NCBI GenBank assembly: GCA_045127595.1 | Contig: JBGVQS010000023.1 | Location: forward strand, 1-52,432 | Direction: 5' to 3' | DNA length: 52,432 nucleotides | Origin: Scatosoma sp045127595 | Lineage (GTDB): Bacteria > Bacillota > Clostridia > Christensenellales > Borkfalkiaceae | Shown here: piece by piece, positions 38,512 through 46,653 of the stretch | Layout: the number at the start of each line of letters is the position of its first letter | How positions within the stretch are numbered: position 1 is the stretch's first letter | The notes under the pieces: generated by a model | The model's database searches: none | What the model saw: the letters and a program-made list of their open reading frames with translations, nothing else | Told to the model about the DNA's origin: nothing | Position numbers and translations under genes: made by a program

Positions 38512-38540
38512 TTGCCAAAACCGCTGTAAAAAGGTACAAT
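38512..38540 (+). promoter_or_regulatory. Promoter of trmL
   Basis: TTGCCA, 17 bases, TACAAT, about 30 bases before the ATG. Confidence 0.75.
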
Positions 38541-38570
38541 AATATAGAATAATGTAAAGGAAGAAAAAGT

Positions 38571-39074
38571 ATGTTTCATATCGTTCTTGTAGAGCCTGAA
38601 ATTCCGCAAAATGCAGGGAATATCGCGCGGACTTGCGCGGCGACGGGTACGCATTTGCACATGATCAGACCGCTTGGGTTTGAGGTAACCGATAAATATT
38701 TAAAACGAGCGGGGCTGGATTATTGGCACTTGGTCGAGATTTTCTATTACGACAGCTTTGCGCAGTTGCAGGAAAAATACCCACAGGCACGGTTTTTCTA
38801 TTTCACGACCAAGGGCAGACACCGCCACAGCGACGTTGCTTTTTGCGATGGGGATTTTCTCGTGTTCGGGAAAGAAACGAAAGGGCTGCCCGAGGAGCTT
38901 TTAATGCAGCACGAAGAAGAATGTTTGCGGATTCCCATGTTCGATCAGGCGCGTTCTTTAAATTTAGGGAACTCGGTTGCGATCGCTTTGTATGAAGCGT
39001 TGCGGCAAACCGATTATCAAGGGCTGTTGGAAGAAGGGGAACTCCATAATCACCGTTGGAGCGAAGTAAAATAA
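38571..39074 (+). CDS. trmL: tRNA (cytidine(34)-2'-O)-methyltransferase TrmL
   Basis: SPOUT-fold methyltransferase that modifies the wobble base of certain leucine tRNAs. The 167 residues show LVEPEIPQNAGNIARTCAAT at the N-terminus, FGKETKGLPEELL in the middle and the knotted C-terminal MFDQARSLNLGNSVAIALYE. AAGGAAG precedes the ATG. Its terminator merges with the ribosome binding site of spoIIR. Confidence 0.95.
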   Translation: MFHIVLVEPEIPQNAGNIARTCAATGTHLHMIRPLGFEVTDKYLKRAGLDYWHLVEIFYYDSFAQLQEKYPQARFFYFTTKGRHRHSDVAFCDGDFLVFGKETKGLPEELLMQHEEECLRIPMFDQARSLNLGNSVAIALYEALRQTDYQGLLEEGELHNHRWSEVK

Positions 39075-39090
39075 ATTTTCTTTCACAAAC

Positions 39091-39120
39091 GTATAAAATC
39101 ACAAAAACGAGTCAATAACT
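39091..39120 (+). promoter_or_regulatory. Possible forespore (sigma-F type) promoter of spoIIR
   Basis: GTATA (39091-39095), 15 bases, GTCAATAACT (39111-39120) is an imperfect match to the sigma-F pattern (GYATA, about 16 bases, GGNNANANT). spoIIR is a known sigma-F gene in Bacillus. A start near 39126 would lie inside the left arm of the hairpin below. Confidence 0.4.
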
Positions 39121-39150
39121 TCCGTGTCAAACGCACGGAGGTTATTTTTT
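39117..39150 (+). terminator. trmL terminator that covers the spoIIR ribosome binding site
   Basis: AACTTCCGTG (39117-39126) pairs with CACGGAGGTT (39134-39143), followed by ATTTTTT and at once the spoIIR ATG. The right arm contains the GGAGG of spoIIR, so read-through RNA from trmL would have it paired. Confidence 0.7.
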
Positions 39151-39705
39151 ATGAAAAAGGTTTGCATAATTTTTTTATTGTCAATCATAATAAGTTTAAC
39201 GGCGCTCGGTTTTTCGGGGATTTTACAAAATAACGGGGGCAGGTACGAGTTGAATACGGCAACAACCGAACAAAGCCGTTATTTGCGTATGCATATCCGC
39301 GCCGATTCTAATGAAGAAAAAGCGCAATCGGTCAAGTATTACGTACGGGATAAATTGGTGGAATTTCTTACGCCGCTTGTTGCGAGCTACCAAACCAAAG
39401 AACAGGCGCTTGACGGCGTACAAAGGAATATTTCGACGCTTTCCGCGGTGGCGACGCGCGCTTTGCGCGATAGGGGCTTTTCCTATGGTGCGACGGCGGA
39501 GCTGACGAAAGAAAGTTTTCCTACTCGGGTATATGATGGGTATACGTTGCCTGCAGGGGAGTACACGGCGTTGATTGTTCGGCTTGGTCGTGGGCAGGGG
39601 GATAACTGGTGGTGCGTGGTGTATCCGCCCCTTTGTTTTTCCGCACCGCAAGGCGAAAACGTAATTTATAAAAGCAAAATTAAAGAAATCATAGACCGAT
39701 TTTAA
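39151..39705 (+). CDS. spoIIR: Stage II sporulation protein R
   Basis: Secreted forespore signal that triggers SpoIIGA to process pro-sigma-E in the mother cell. From the ATG after GGAGG: 184 residues, an N-terminal membrane or signal helix (4-24), then HIRADSNEEKAQSVKYYVRD and the diagnostic FPTRVYDGYTLPAGEY, LGRGQGDNWWCVVYPPLCF. The stretch NNGGRYELN just after the signal helix is coded by a copy of the 18-base dispersed motif (one change). sleB follows after 44 bases. Confidence 0.93.
   Translation: MKKVCIIFLLSIIISLTALGFSGILQNNGGRYELNTATTEQSRYLRMHIRADSNEEKAQSVKYYVRDKLVEFLTPLVASYQTKEQALDGVQRNISTLSAVATRALRDRGFSYGATAELTKESFPTRVYDGYTLPAGEYTALIVRLGRGQGDNWWCVVYPPLCFSAPQGENVIYKSKIKEIIDRF
39236..39254. 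repeat. 18-base dispersed motif inside spoIIR
   Basis: GGGGCAGGTACGAGTTGA, one base different from the intergenic copies, in frame in the variable linker after the signal helix. Confidence 0.65.
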
Positions 39706-39749
39706 GCGTAACTACCCTTTACGCTTTCTACATAAGAGGAGGATAGGAA

Positions 39750-40526
39750 ATGAAGAAGTCTATTAAAAAAGGCGTTATTTTTTCTTGCTTATCGGTGATT
39801 TCTTGTTTGACGGTAGCCGCAGGGGCAAAGAACGCTTTTTCAAAAGAAAGTTTGCTTGAACCGACGGCGATTTACACGGAGTTTGGCGAAACGGTTTCCG
39901 TAGCGATATTGAAACAAGGCTCGACCGGCGGTGAAGTGAAAGAAGTACAGCGCCGTTTGAAAAAATGGGGCTATTATAATGGGAGTGTGGACGGCGTGTT
40001 CGGCGCAGGTACGCGTGCGGCGGTAATCGCATTCCAAAAAAAGAACGGCTTGACGGCTGACGGCGTTGTGGGCAAAGCCACTTATAAAGCGCTTGGAATG
40101 ACTGGCTCGTATAACTCGCTTTCAGGGCAATCGGGACAATCGGGGCAAACGCAGAGCGGCGTGAACGGGTATTCAAGTGCGGACGTATATCTTCTTGCGA
40201 AAACGATTCACGCAGAGGGGCGCGGAGAACCCTACGTCGGGCAAGTAGCCATCGGCGCGGTTATTTTGAATCGAGTGCGCGACAAAGCGTTCCCGAACAC
40301 TGTTTCAGGCGTAGTTTATCAAAAACACGCATTCACGGCGGTTTCGGACGGACAAATCAATTTAACCCCCAACGAAACGGCGATGAAAGCGGCTCGGGAC
40401 GCCATCAACGGGTGGGATCCCACCGGCGGTGCGCTTTATTATTACAACCCTGCCGTTGCCACGAGCGCATGGATTTTTGACAGGAAGACTGTTACAGTAA
40501 TCGGTAAACACGTTTTCGCTATTTAA
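39750..40526 (+). CDS. sleB: Spore cortex-lytic enzyme SleB
   Basis: Lytic transglycosylase that degrades cortex peptidoglycan during germination. The 258 residues: a signal peptide (1-26), a peptidoglycan-binding domain (GGEVKEVQRRLKKWGYYNGS to about residue 115), a Ser/Gly/Gln linker, and the Hydrolase_2 catalytic domain with the glutamate in TIHAEGRGEPYVGQVAIGAV. AGGAGGA precedes the ATG. It pairs with ypeB downstream, the usual partner needed for its localisation and stability, but a repeat copy lies between them. Confidence 0.95.
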   Translation: MKKSIKKGVIFSCLSVISCLTVAAGAKNAFSKESLLEPTAIYTEFGETVSVAILKQGSTGGEVKEVQRRLKKWGYYNGSVDGVFGAGTRAAVIAFQKKNGLTADGVVGKATYKALGMTGSYNSLSGQSGQSGQTQSGVNGYSSADVYLLAKTIHAEGRGEPYVGQVAIGAVILNRVRDKAFPNTVSGVVYQKHAFTAVSDGQINLTPNETAMKAARDAINGWDPTGGALYYYNPAVATSAWIFDRKTVTVIGKHVFAI

Positions 40527-40542
40527 ACGTATATATGCGTCG

Positions 40543-40635
40543 AAATACGGCGTCGTGGCTGCGCGCCCCTTGCTCGTGTACGTCTATGTACACTCCCGTC
40601 GGGGTGCTTGCGACTCCTTGTCTTTCTTGCATCTA
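40543..40635. repeat. Dispersed long palindromic repeat, copy C, between sleB and ypeB
   Basis: The centre GTGTAC-GTCTAT-GTACAC is flanked by CGCGCCCC on the left and GGGGTGC on the right, which pair. The right end CTCCTTGTCTTTCTTGCATC parallels copy B (CGCCTTGTCTTGCTTGTATC). It lies in a spacer that would be cotranscribed with the sleB-ypeB operon. Confidence 0.75.
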
Positions 40636-40735
40636 TCCGTTTAAAGGCTGAGCGGAACGCAGGGTGTCAGATTTACGTTTTGTTTTGGTTGTGTACGTCA
40701 ATTAAATAGCAACTTAATTTTGTAAGGAGAAATCA

Positions 40736-42553
40736 ATGAAAAAGGAAAAGAAAGAAATCGCCGTAAACGTATCTTCGGGTGCGGAAAAGGTGGAAAATAT
40801 AGAACAAGAAATTAAAAAGAAGTCGGGGGACGGGGGTAAGAAAATCGAAACAAAAACCGTCCGTAAAACGGAAAAACCCGCAACGCAAGCGAAAGAAGAA
40901 GCGGCGCTTGGCTTTGATGAAGAAAAAGCAACGGGCAAGGCAAAAGAAGAAAGCGCCCGTGCAAAGGCTCGTGTTCGCGCTGAACTGAAAAGACAGGAAC
41001 TGAAAAAGAAACGCCAACAAGCAGCGGCTCAGCGTGCGAAAAAGAGAAAAGAAGCGGCGGAAAAACGTGCGGCGCAAGCAGAAGAACGCCGTCGCGAAAG
41101 AGCGCATAGAAAAGCCAACCGCAAGCAGGAGCAATCGCGCAGAAAAGCGAATAGGGAAAAGCGCGCCCAGGAACGCCGCGACAGCAACAAGGGCTACGGC
41201 GGATGGATTGCGGCGGTCGTAACGCTTGGGGTAACAACGCTTGCCTTAACGTCGGCTTTAACGGTAGAATCTATCGATATGGAGCGTGCAAAACAAGGCA
41301 TGTATTCTTCGCAAAGGGCTACCATGTACGAGTTGACGGGGATTATGGAAAACGTAGATGAGGATCTCGACCGTATTAGAATTTCCAACACAGTACCCCA
41401 ACAGGAACGGATTTTAACCGATCTTTTGGTGCAGGCGCGCCTTGCGGAGCTGGATTTGGAAAAAATGCCCATTCCCGCGGAAGCCGACCGTTGCGCTACT
41501 ACGTTTATCAATAATATAGCAGGGGAATGCGAGCGGTTGCTCGGCAAGCTCCGTCAAGGAGAACGGCTTTCCGAGCAGGATTTTGCAACACTCGAAGCTT
41601 TGTATGAAAAGAATCATTCGGTATGCGCGGAGCTTGGTGGAATGCTCGCAAACGTGCGCGAAAAGGATTTGGAAAGCTTTTTGAAAGACGGTAAGGGAAA
41701 AATCGGCGACGGTTTGCGTAAAATCGAGGGTATGACCTTGGAAGAAAACAAAGCGGTGTTCGGGAAAAAGAAACCGCCGAAAAAGGATGAGTTCGACAAA
41801 GAAAGCTCTGAAACGGAGTCCTTGCCGCAAAGCAGTGATTCTGGGCAAATGCCCATGCCTTTGCCTGCGGTAGACGGGGACGCGTTAAGCTCCACAAAGG
41901 CGGAAGAGCTTTGCGCGAAGTATTTTAAAGACTATAAAATCAAGGATTTTCATTGCGTAGGGGAAACGGTAAACAAGGGCTTTACCGCGTATAACGTGCA
42001 GGGGTACGACGAAAAAGGCACGCTGCTCTTTGCGGAAATCGATAATAAAAACGGAAAATTGCTCCGCTTCGACTATTATGAAAATTGCAAGGACGAAACG
42101 TTTGACATGCAAAATGCGGAGCGTATTGCCGAGGAATTTTTAGACGAGCTTGGATACGACGATATGGAAGTCGTGCGCGTTCGCAACAACGGCACAATGG
42201 CGGATTTTACTTTTGTATACGAAGATGACGACGTAGTATATTACCCTGACGAAATTCGGGTAAAAGTATGCCGTACGCGCGGTGTTGTAACGGCGATGGA
42301 CGCGACGAAATATTTGCAAAACCATAGGGGCAGGGATGCGTTGAACGTAAAACTCAGCCGCCAGGAAGCGCAGAAAAAACTCCATTCGAAATTAGAAGTT
42401 GAAAGCGGACGTTTGGCGCTCGTTAAGACGGTAAGAGGGGAAGTTCCTGCGTACGAATTCCTTTGCTCGTATCAAGAAGATCAATATTACGTGTTCGTTG
42501 ACGCAAACACGGGAAATGAAATTTCTATCGTCAACGTAAAAGAAATTCAATAA
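40736..42553 (+). CDS. ypeB: YpeB-family germination protein with a long basic N-terminal extension
   Basis: Partner of SleB in the spore inner membrane. The 605 residues differ from Bacillus YpeB (about 450): residues 1-155 form a Lys/Arg/Ala/Glu-rich region with strong coiled-coil character (QRAKKRKEAAEKRAAQAEER), facing the cytoplasm. A membrane helix follows (162-182), then the YpeB helical domain and, after a Pro/Ser linker (about 345-385), PepSY-like repeats to the end (DATKYLQNH near residue 523; YYVFVDANTGNEI at the C-terminus). A diverged 18-base dispersed motif codes for HRGRDALN. AAGGAGA precedes the ATG. Confidence 0.9.
   Translation: MKKEKKEIAVNVSSGAEKVENIEQEIKKKSGDGGKKIETKTVRKTEKPATQAKEEAALGFDEEKATGKAKEESARAKARVRAELKRQELKKKRQQAAAQRAKKRKEAAEKRAAQAEERRRERAHRKANRKQEQSRRKANREKRAQERRDSNKGYGGWIAAVVTLGVTTLALTSALTVESIDMERAKQGMYSSQRATMYELTGIMENVDEDLDRIRISNTVPQQERILTDLLVQARLAELDLEKMPIPAEADRCATTFINNIAGECERLLGKLRQGERLSEQDFATLEALYEKNHSVCAELGGMLANVREKDLESFLKDGKGKIGDGLRKIEGMTLEENKAVFGKKKPPKKDEFDKESSETESLPQSSDSGQMPMPLPAVDGDALSSTKAEELCAKYFKDYKIKDFHCVGETVNKGFTAYNVQGYDEKGTLLFAEIDNKNGKLLRFDYYENCKDETFDMQNAERIAEEFLDELGYDDMEVVRVRNNGTMADFTFVYEDDDVVYYPDEIRVKVCRTRGVVTAMDATKYLQNHRGRDALNVKLSRQEAQKKLHSKLEVESGRLALVKTVRGEVPAYEFLCSYQEDQYYVFVDANTGNEISIVNVKEIQ
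42327..42345. repeat. Diverged 18-base motif inside ypeB
   Basis: GGGGCAGGGATGCGTTGA, two bases different from the exact copies. YpeB homologs carry a similar NHxxRDLP-type stretch here, so chance or conversion are both possible. Confidence 0.4.
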
Positions 42554-42568
42554 AAAAGGCTTACGTTC

Positions 42569-42609
42569 CAAAGCTCCCCAAGAAATTTTGGGGAGCTTTG
42601 TGAATTTTT
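42569..42609 (+). terminator. Terminator after ypeB
   Basis: A perfect 13-bp stem, CAAAGCTCCCCAA with TTGGGGAGCTTTG (42569-42600), then TGAATTTTT. Confidence 0.88.
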
Positions 42610-42670
42610 AGCCGCTACATTGCGGTCGATAACCCAAAACGACGTTAAAACTTTATTTTATATTTCTTTT

Positions 42671-42743
42671 AAAAATTTTATTTTGTTGTTGTTTGTGTTG
42701 TAGTTTGTATTATATAATAAAAACAAGATCTGTTTTTTATGAT
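42671..42743 (+). promoter_or_regulatory. Long conserved promoter block, copy 1
   Basis: About 70 bases nearly identical to 44794-44865. TTGTTT (42689-42694), 18 bases, TATAAT (42713-42718), preceded by AAAAATTTTATTTTGTTG and followed by AAAACAAGATC. Conservation extends past the hexamers, suggesting a shared activator site or recent duplication. Confidence 0.7.
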
Positions 42744-42794
42744 GTGAACGAGAGTGAAAAACGAGAGTAAAATAAAAAACAAGGAGATACTATT

Positions 42795-44495
42795 ATGGCA
42801 TTAGCAGAAAACGATTATGAAGGTCAATTGAAGGAATTCAATGAAAAGTACGGTATGGCAGGTTACGACCTGAAACAAACGGCAAAGATTGATGAAAAAT
42901 TCCGTATCGTAAACAACTTTCTCATGAAGGATTCGATAGACGGCCCTTCAGGTCAATTTATAGACTGGCTTTCGAAAATCATGAAGAGCTATTTTGAAAA
43001 ACATTCGCAATTTTCAAGTGATTGGAAAAAGAATTTGTCGAAGTTCCATACCCAAGAATTTGTGGATGATTTTGAAAAGGTTGCCAAGGCAAAATACCTT
43101 TCTGAATTGAAAGAAGGTCAAGAACCCAACCGCAAACCGTACGCAGGCGCAAAGAATAAAAATATTGCCACTGTCATTGCTCCTTACATCCAAGAAATCA
43201 ATAAACCCTTGCCTACCGTATGGAAGGAAAGAATGAAAAAGGGTACGATGGATGTAACGGAGATACAACAAAACTGCGTAAATTTAACAGATGGATTGGC
43301 TAATAATTTGGATCAAAAGGCAACGTTGATGGCGTCCTTCACCAGCATAGTTGCGGCGCGTGAGGCGGTAAGACAGCTTCGTGAAAGCCGCCCCCGCGGT
43401 TTCCTTGGTGTTCTTTGGAGAATCTTCAATTTTAGAATTAACGGAAGAGAAAAAGATTGCTTAGAAACGCTCAACACTTGTATTACGACTTGGGAAGCTC
43501 AACAATTCAACACGGAGAAAGTATTGGGGGAACTTATGGGCAAGACTGCTTTGGGGAGACCTGTAAACAGTGCCGAAAAAGCAAGCCAACCGCAACACCA
43601 AGAAGCGGAACAAATCCAAAACGAACCTTCTGCGAATACCGAGGTGAACAACGCACAGAAACAAGAAGTAAAAGCTCCGCAGATGGACCCTGTTGCGCAA
43701 CAACTTGGCGAAACATTGAAAAATGTAGACGCTTATGCGATGGGACAAGAATTGCATGAGAAACTTCCAGCGAATGATAAAATGGACATCATGAGAACGA
43801 TGGGCTTTCAAACGTTGTGGAAAACAGCATCCAAAAATATAGGCCAGATTAATGCGGACTTTGATAGCGCAATTGCAACTGGCGCAGATCCGAAAGCAGA
43901 AATGGATCATGTTGTAAGAAAACTCTTTGTTGATGCGTTTAAAGCTGTTAAGAGCTGGGGTGACTATTCTCAAATGGAAGATAAAATTGAAGCTACGAAA
44001 ATCATGGCGCAAACGATGCTCGAAAGACATACTGCGCTTGCGCTCCATTCCGATAAGCTTGGCGACGCTGTAAACGGCTATGTTGAACAATATACGAATA
44101 CCATGAAAGAATTGTCTAAACAAAACAAAGACTTTATATCGGAAATGGAAGAGTTTGAGTTCAAGCGCATGAATGACATTTCGTCGAATAGCGTTTCTAA
44201 TAATGAAATCAAAGCCAATAAAATTGAGGAGAAAGAAATTCAAAGCAATGATAATAAGGGCATCGATTTCAATGACGATGACAGCGATGATGGTGATATT
44301 GGGCTTGAAGACGATGACAGCAGCCGCAGTGAGGAAGAGATAGATCTCGATTTCGGGGTCAACTATACCGATAATAAAGAGAAAGTCTTTGATGATGACA
44401 ACCATCCTTTCAAGGAAGACAACGACTTTGAAAAATCTCAGCCTGTAAATCTCGACGACTCCGCATTGAGTGAGGAAAAAGACTTGAAGTTCTAA
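42795..44495 (+). CDS. Large protein of unknown function, paralog 1 of a pair
   Basis: A 566-residue protein with no signal peptide and no family I recognise. Two conserved parts are shared with the 44964 protein: an N-terminal helical part (residues 1-250) ending with FTSIVAAREAVRQLRESRPR and a hydrophobic patch GFLGVLWRIFNFRI; and a C-terminal helical part (305-450) with ELHEKLPAND and INADFDSAIATGADPKAEMD. A Gln/Glu/Asn-rich linker joins them, and the last 110 residues are very acidic and end near a DDDNHPFKED motif. AAGGAG precedes the ATG. A small hydrophobic patch in a cytosolic protein may contact membrane. Confidence 0.8.
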   Translation: MALAENDYEGQLKEFNEKYGMAGYDLKQTAKIDEKFRIVNNFLMKDSIDGPSGQFIDWLSKIMKSYFEKHSQFSSDWKKNLSKFHTQEFVDDFEKVAKAKYLSELKEGQEPNRKPYAGAKNKNIATVIAPYIQEINKPLPTVWKERMKKGTMDVTEIQQNCVNLTDGLANNLDQKATLMASFTSIVAAREAVRQLRESRPRGFLGVLWRIFNFRINGREKDCLETLNTCITTWEAQQFNTEKVLGELMGKTALGRPVNSAEKASQPQHQEAEQIQNEPSANTEVNNAQKQEVKAPQMDPVAQQLGETLKNVDAYAMGQELHEKLPANDKMDIMRTMGFQTLWKTASKNIGQINADFDSAIATGADPKAEMDHVVRKLFVDAFKAVKSWGDYSQMEDKIEATKIMAQTMLERHTALALHSDKLGDAVNGYVEQYTNTMKELSKQNKDFISEMEEFEFKRMNDISSNSVSNNEIKANKIEEKEIQSNDNKGIDFNDDDSDDGDIGLEDDDSSRSEEEIDLDFGVNYTDNKEKVFDDDNHPFKEDNDFEKSQPVNLDDSALSEEKDLKF

Positions 44496-44520
44496 CAAAG
44501 AAACAAAAAAGTCTTATGTA

Positions 44521-44675
44521 ACGGGTGATGCTCTTGGCGGAGAATTTGAAAATACCGCTAAGTGTCGAGCATCGCATTTGACTGGGCGAATGCGAAAGGG
44601 CTAATCCCGAAACCTTATAAGAAATAGAAAGAGCAAATATGCAAGACAAAAATCTTGTATATCTGCTCTTTTTCT
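44521..44675 (+). ncRNA. Structured RNA element with terminator
   Basis: From 5' to 3': GATGCTC (44527-44533) with GAGCATC (44567-44573), enclosing GCGG/CCGC; CGCATT (44573-44578) with AATGCG (44589-44594); GGG-CTAAT-CCC (44598-44608); then a long terminator stem (44630-44669) with TTTTTCT. It begins 25 bases after the stop of the 566-residue gene, so it may be a structured 3' end or a processed small RNA. No match to a known family. Confidence 0.55.
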
Positions 44676-44793
44676 ATGGGTGAAGTTGTGCTATACGCAG
44701 TGATGTTGCTCGCATAGGCTCGCAGGGAAGTTAAGTTTGCTCCATTTGCAAAAGTCAACATCGCGGAAGGGATTATAGCTATATTTTTTTGTG

Positions 44794-44865
44794 AAAAATT
44801 TTATTTTGTTGTTGTTCGTGTTGTAGTTTGTATTGTATAATAAAAACAAGATCAGGTTTTTATGA
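44794..44865 (+). promoter_or_regulatory. Long conserved promoter block, copy 2
   Basis: TTGTTC (44812-44817), 18 bases, TATAAT (44836-44841), in a block nearly identical to 42671-42743. The transcript has a leader of about 115 bases. Confidence 0.7.
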
Positions 44866-44963
44866 TACGAATGAGCGTAAAATAAAAATTTTTGCTGTAC
44901 TTTTTGTGTACAATCCAAAGTACAATAAATTTACAAAAAACAAACGCAAGGAGCAAAAAAATT

Positions 44964-46469
44964 ATGGAAAGCTACGAACAAGAATTAGCAAACTTTAGAC
45001 AACAATGGAACTTACCGAGTTACGACCTTGACAGATTGGCGGAAAGCGTACAAGCGCTCCGTTTTGCAGATTCGTTTTTGATGGGGTCTTCCTCCGATAA
45101 CTCCCCTACAGCTCAATACAAAAAATGGTTTTCGAGAACGCTTTCCCTTTATTTTGAAGCGAATACCACGCCCAACAAAGACGGTAAATATATGTCTTCG
45201 TTTGACACGCAAGCGTTTTATGATAGCTTCAAAAACCTTGTTCAAGCAAAATATGATTCCGATGCGAAAGAAAGAGGAGAAGTGCCTCTTCAAGTGGAAG
45301 ACGTCACAAATGGGCAAAAGCAGAGTCTTGAAAACATTATTGCAAACTGCAAGAGAAACTACAAAAAAACCTTGCCTGCTTTGTGGTATGAAAATTTGAA
45401 AAATGGCACTATGGATATGCAAAACCTGCAAAATATTACGTCGAGCTCCTTTGACGTTGTGAATAAGAAATGGTATGTAGATGCAAACGAGATGGCAGGC
45501 GAATTGACCAACATAGTTGCGGCGCGTGAAGCGATGCAACAGCTTCGAGCAAGCCGTTCGGGGGTATGGGGTTGGCTTTGGAAAGTAATTTTTAATAGAG
45601 CGCAAAACCGCCAAGAAAAAGAATATTTACAACAGCTTAACAACCAAATCAGTACATTGACTGAAAAGGGCTACCAGATGGATGGCATAACGAGAAAACT
45701 CACAGAGAAAACCGTTTTTGGGAAAGACGTGAACGCTAAAACGGAAACGACGAGAACGCAGGATAAGAAAGCTGCGAAAACCAAAGCAGACCCCGTGGAA
45801 AATCTGGTTAAACCGAAGGCGATTCAGCCCGTCGCGTCGCAAATCAGCGAAAAGGCAACCAGTGAGTTTATAAACAATCTTGCCGCAAAATTGCATGAGG
45901 AACTCCCCGGGAATAATATGGCTAAGTTTGTTCGAGTAGTTCAGTATCAGGCGATGTTGACGAGGTCTTTTGAGACAATCAACCAGTTGAACGAGAATTT
46001 TGATGCGGCGGTTGCAAACGGCGGAGATCCGAAGAAGGAAATGGCGAAGGTTGTACACGGCGTATTTAAGACAACGGATAAGTTTTTCAAGGAAACGGAA
46101 AAAGAGTTCTTGGGACGGGTAATAGAGACTAGCTTGGATAACATGGAAGGGCTTAAAATTGCGGTGCAGTTTATTATCGATAATCTTACGGCAGCCGCTA
46201 TTTATCCCAACGAGCTTAGCGACGCGGTAAGTGAGTATATGGAACAAAACCTTGCAATTTATGAGGAAATTGCGACAGACGGCAAAGAGTATGCTGACGA
46301 AATAGGAAATTATCAGAAGATGTTGGAAGGGGACGCGGTTGTGGGCGATGACTATGAACCCGCGTTTGGCGACGATAATCCTTTCGTTGAAAATGACGAT
46401 AAAATCGTTCCTCAAGTTCCTCAAGAACCCAAACAAAACGTGCCTACGCTCAACAACGGCAATAAGTAA
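44964..46469 (+). CDS. Large protein of unknown function, paralog 2 of a pair
   Basis: A 501-residue paralog of the 42795 protein, with the same order of parts: MESYEQELANFRQQWNLPSY at the N-terminus, TNIVAAREAMQQLRASRSGV followed by WGWLWKVIFNRA, a Thr/Lys-rich linker, then LHEELPGNN and NENFDAAVANGGDPKKEMAK. The ending is acidic with FGDDNPFVENDD, like the DDDNHPF of its partner. Start chosen at the ATG with AAGGAG upstream, not at the open frame 24 codons earlier that runs through the leader. Similar promoters suggest joint expression; they may form a complex. Function unknown. Confidence 0.8.
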   Translation: MESYEQELANFRQQWNLPSYDLDRLAESVQALRFADSFLMGSSSDNSPTAQYKKWFSRTLSLYFEANTTPNKDGKYMSSFDTQAFYDSFKNLVQAKYDSDAKERGEVPLQVEDVTNGQKQSLENIIANCKRNYKKTLPALWYENLKNGTMDMQNLQNITSSSFDVVNKKWYVDANEMAGELTNIVAAREAMQQLRASRSGVWGWLWKVIFNRAQNRQEKEYLQQLNNQISTLTEKGYQMDGITRKLTEKTVFGKDVNAKTETTRTQDKKAAKTKADPVENLVKPKAIQPVASQISEKATSEFINNLAAKLHEELPGNNMAKFVRVVQYQAMLTRSFETINQLNENFDAAVANGGDPKKEMAKVVHGVFKTTDKFFKETEKEFLGRVIETSLDNMEGLKIAVQFIIDNLTAAAIYPNELSDAVSEYMEQNLAIYEEIATDGKEYADEIGNYQKMLEGDAVVGDDYEPAFGDDNPFVENDDKIVPQVPQEPKQNVPTLNNGNK

Positions 46470-46495
46470 TAGAAATAAATAATCTTCTTGATGGA

Positions 46496-46534
46496 TATGC
46501 CCCCCAAAAGTTTGCCTAACTTTTGGGGGGCATA
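46496..46534 (+). terminator. Perfect 17-bp hairpin after paralog 2
   Basis: TATGCCCCCCAAAAGTT (46496-46512) pairs fully with AACTTTTGGGGGGCATA (46518-46534). No T-run follows, so it may protect the 3' end rather than terminate. Another GC-rich hairpin (GGCGG...CCGCC) lies at 46581-46604. Confidence 0.6.
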
Positions 46535-46623
46535 GCATTTAGTAGGCTTGTATATTTAGCGATAAGGCAGCGCAAAAAAAGGCGGGGTGGTATTCCACTC
46601 CGCCTAAACTTCGTATATTACAA

Positions 46624-46650
46624 AACCCCTAACCTCAACGAGGATAGGGG
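46624..46650 (-). terminator. Original terminator of the tRNA-Leu gene
   Basis: On the minus strand CCCCTA-T-CCTC-GTT-GAGG-T-TAGGGG followed by TTTTGT, directly after the tRNA 3' end. Confidence 0.75.
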
Positions 46651-46653
46651 GTA

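Noticed and set aside
44527..44608. Known riboswitch or T-box
   Set aside because: No T-box sequence or familiar aptamer core is present, and the element follows a gene rather than leading one directly.
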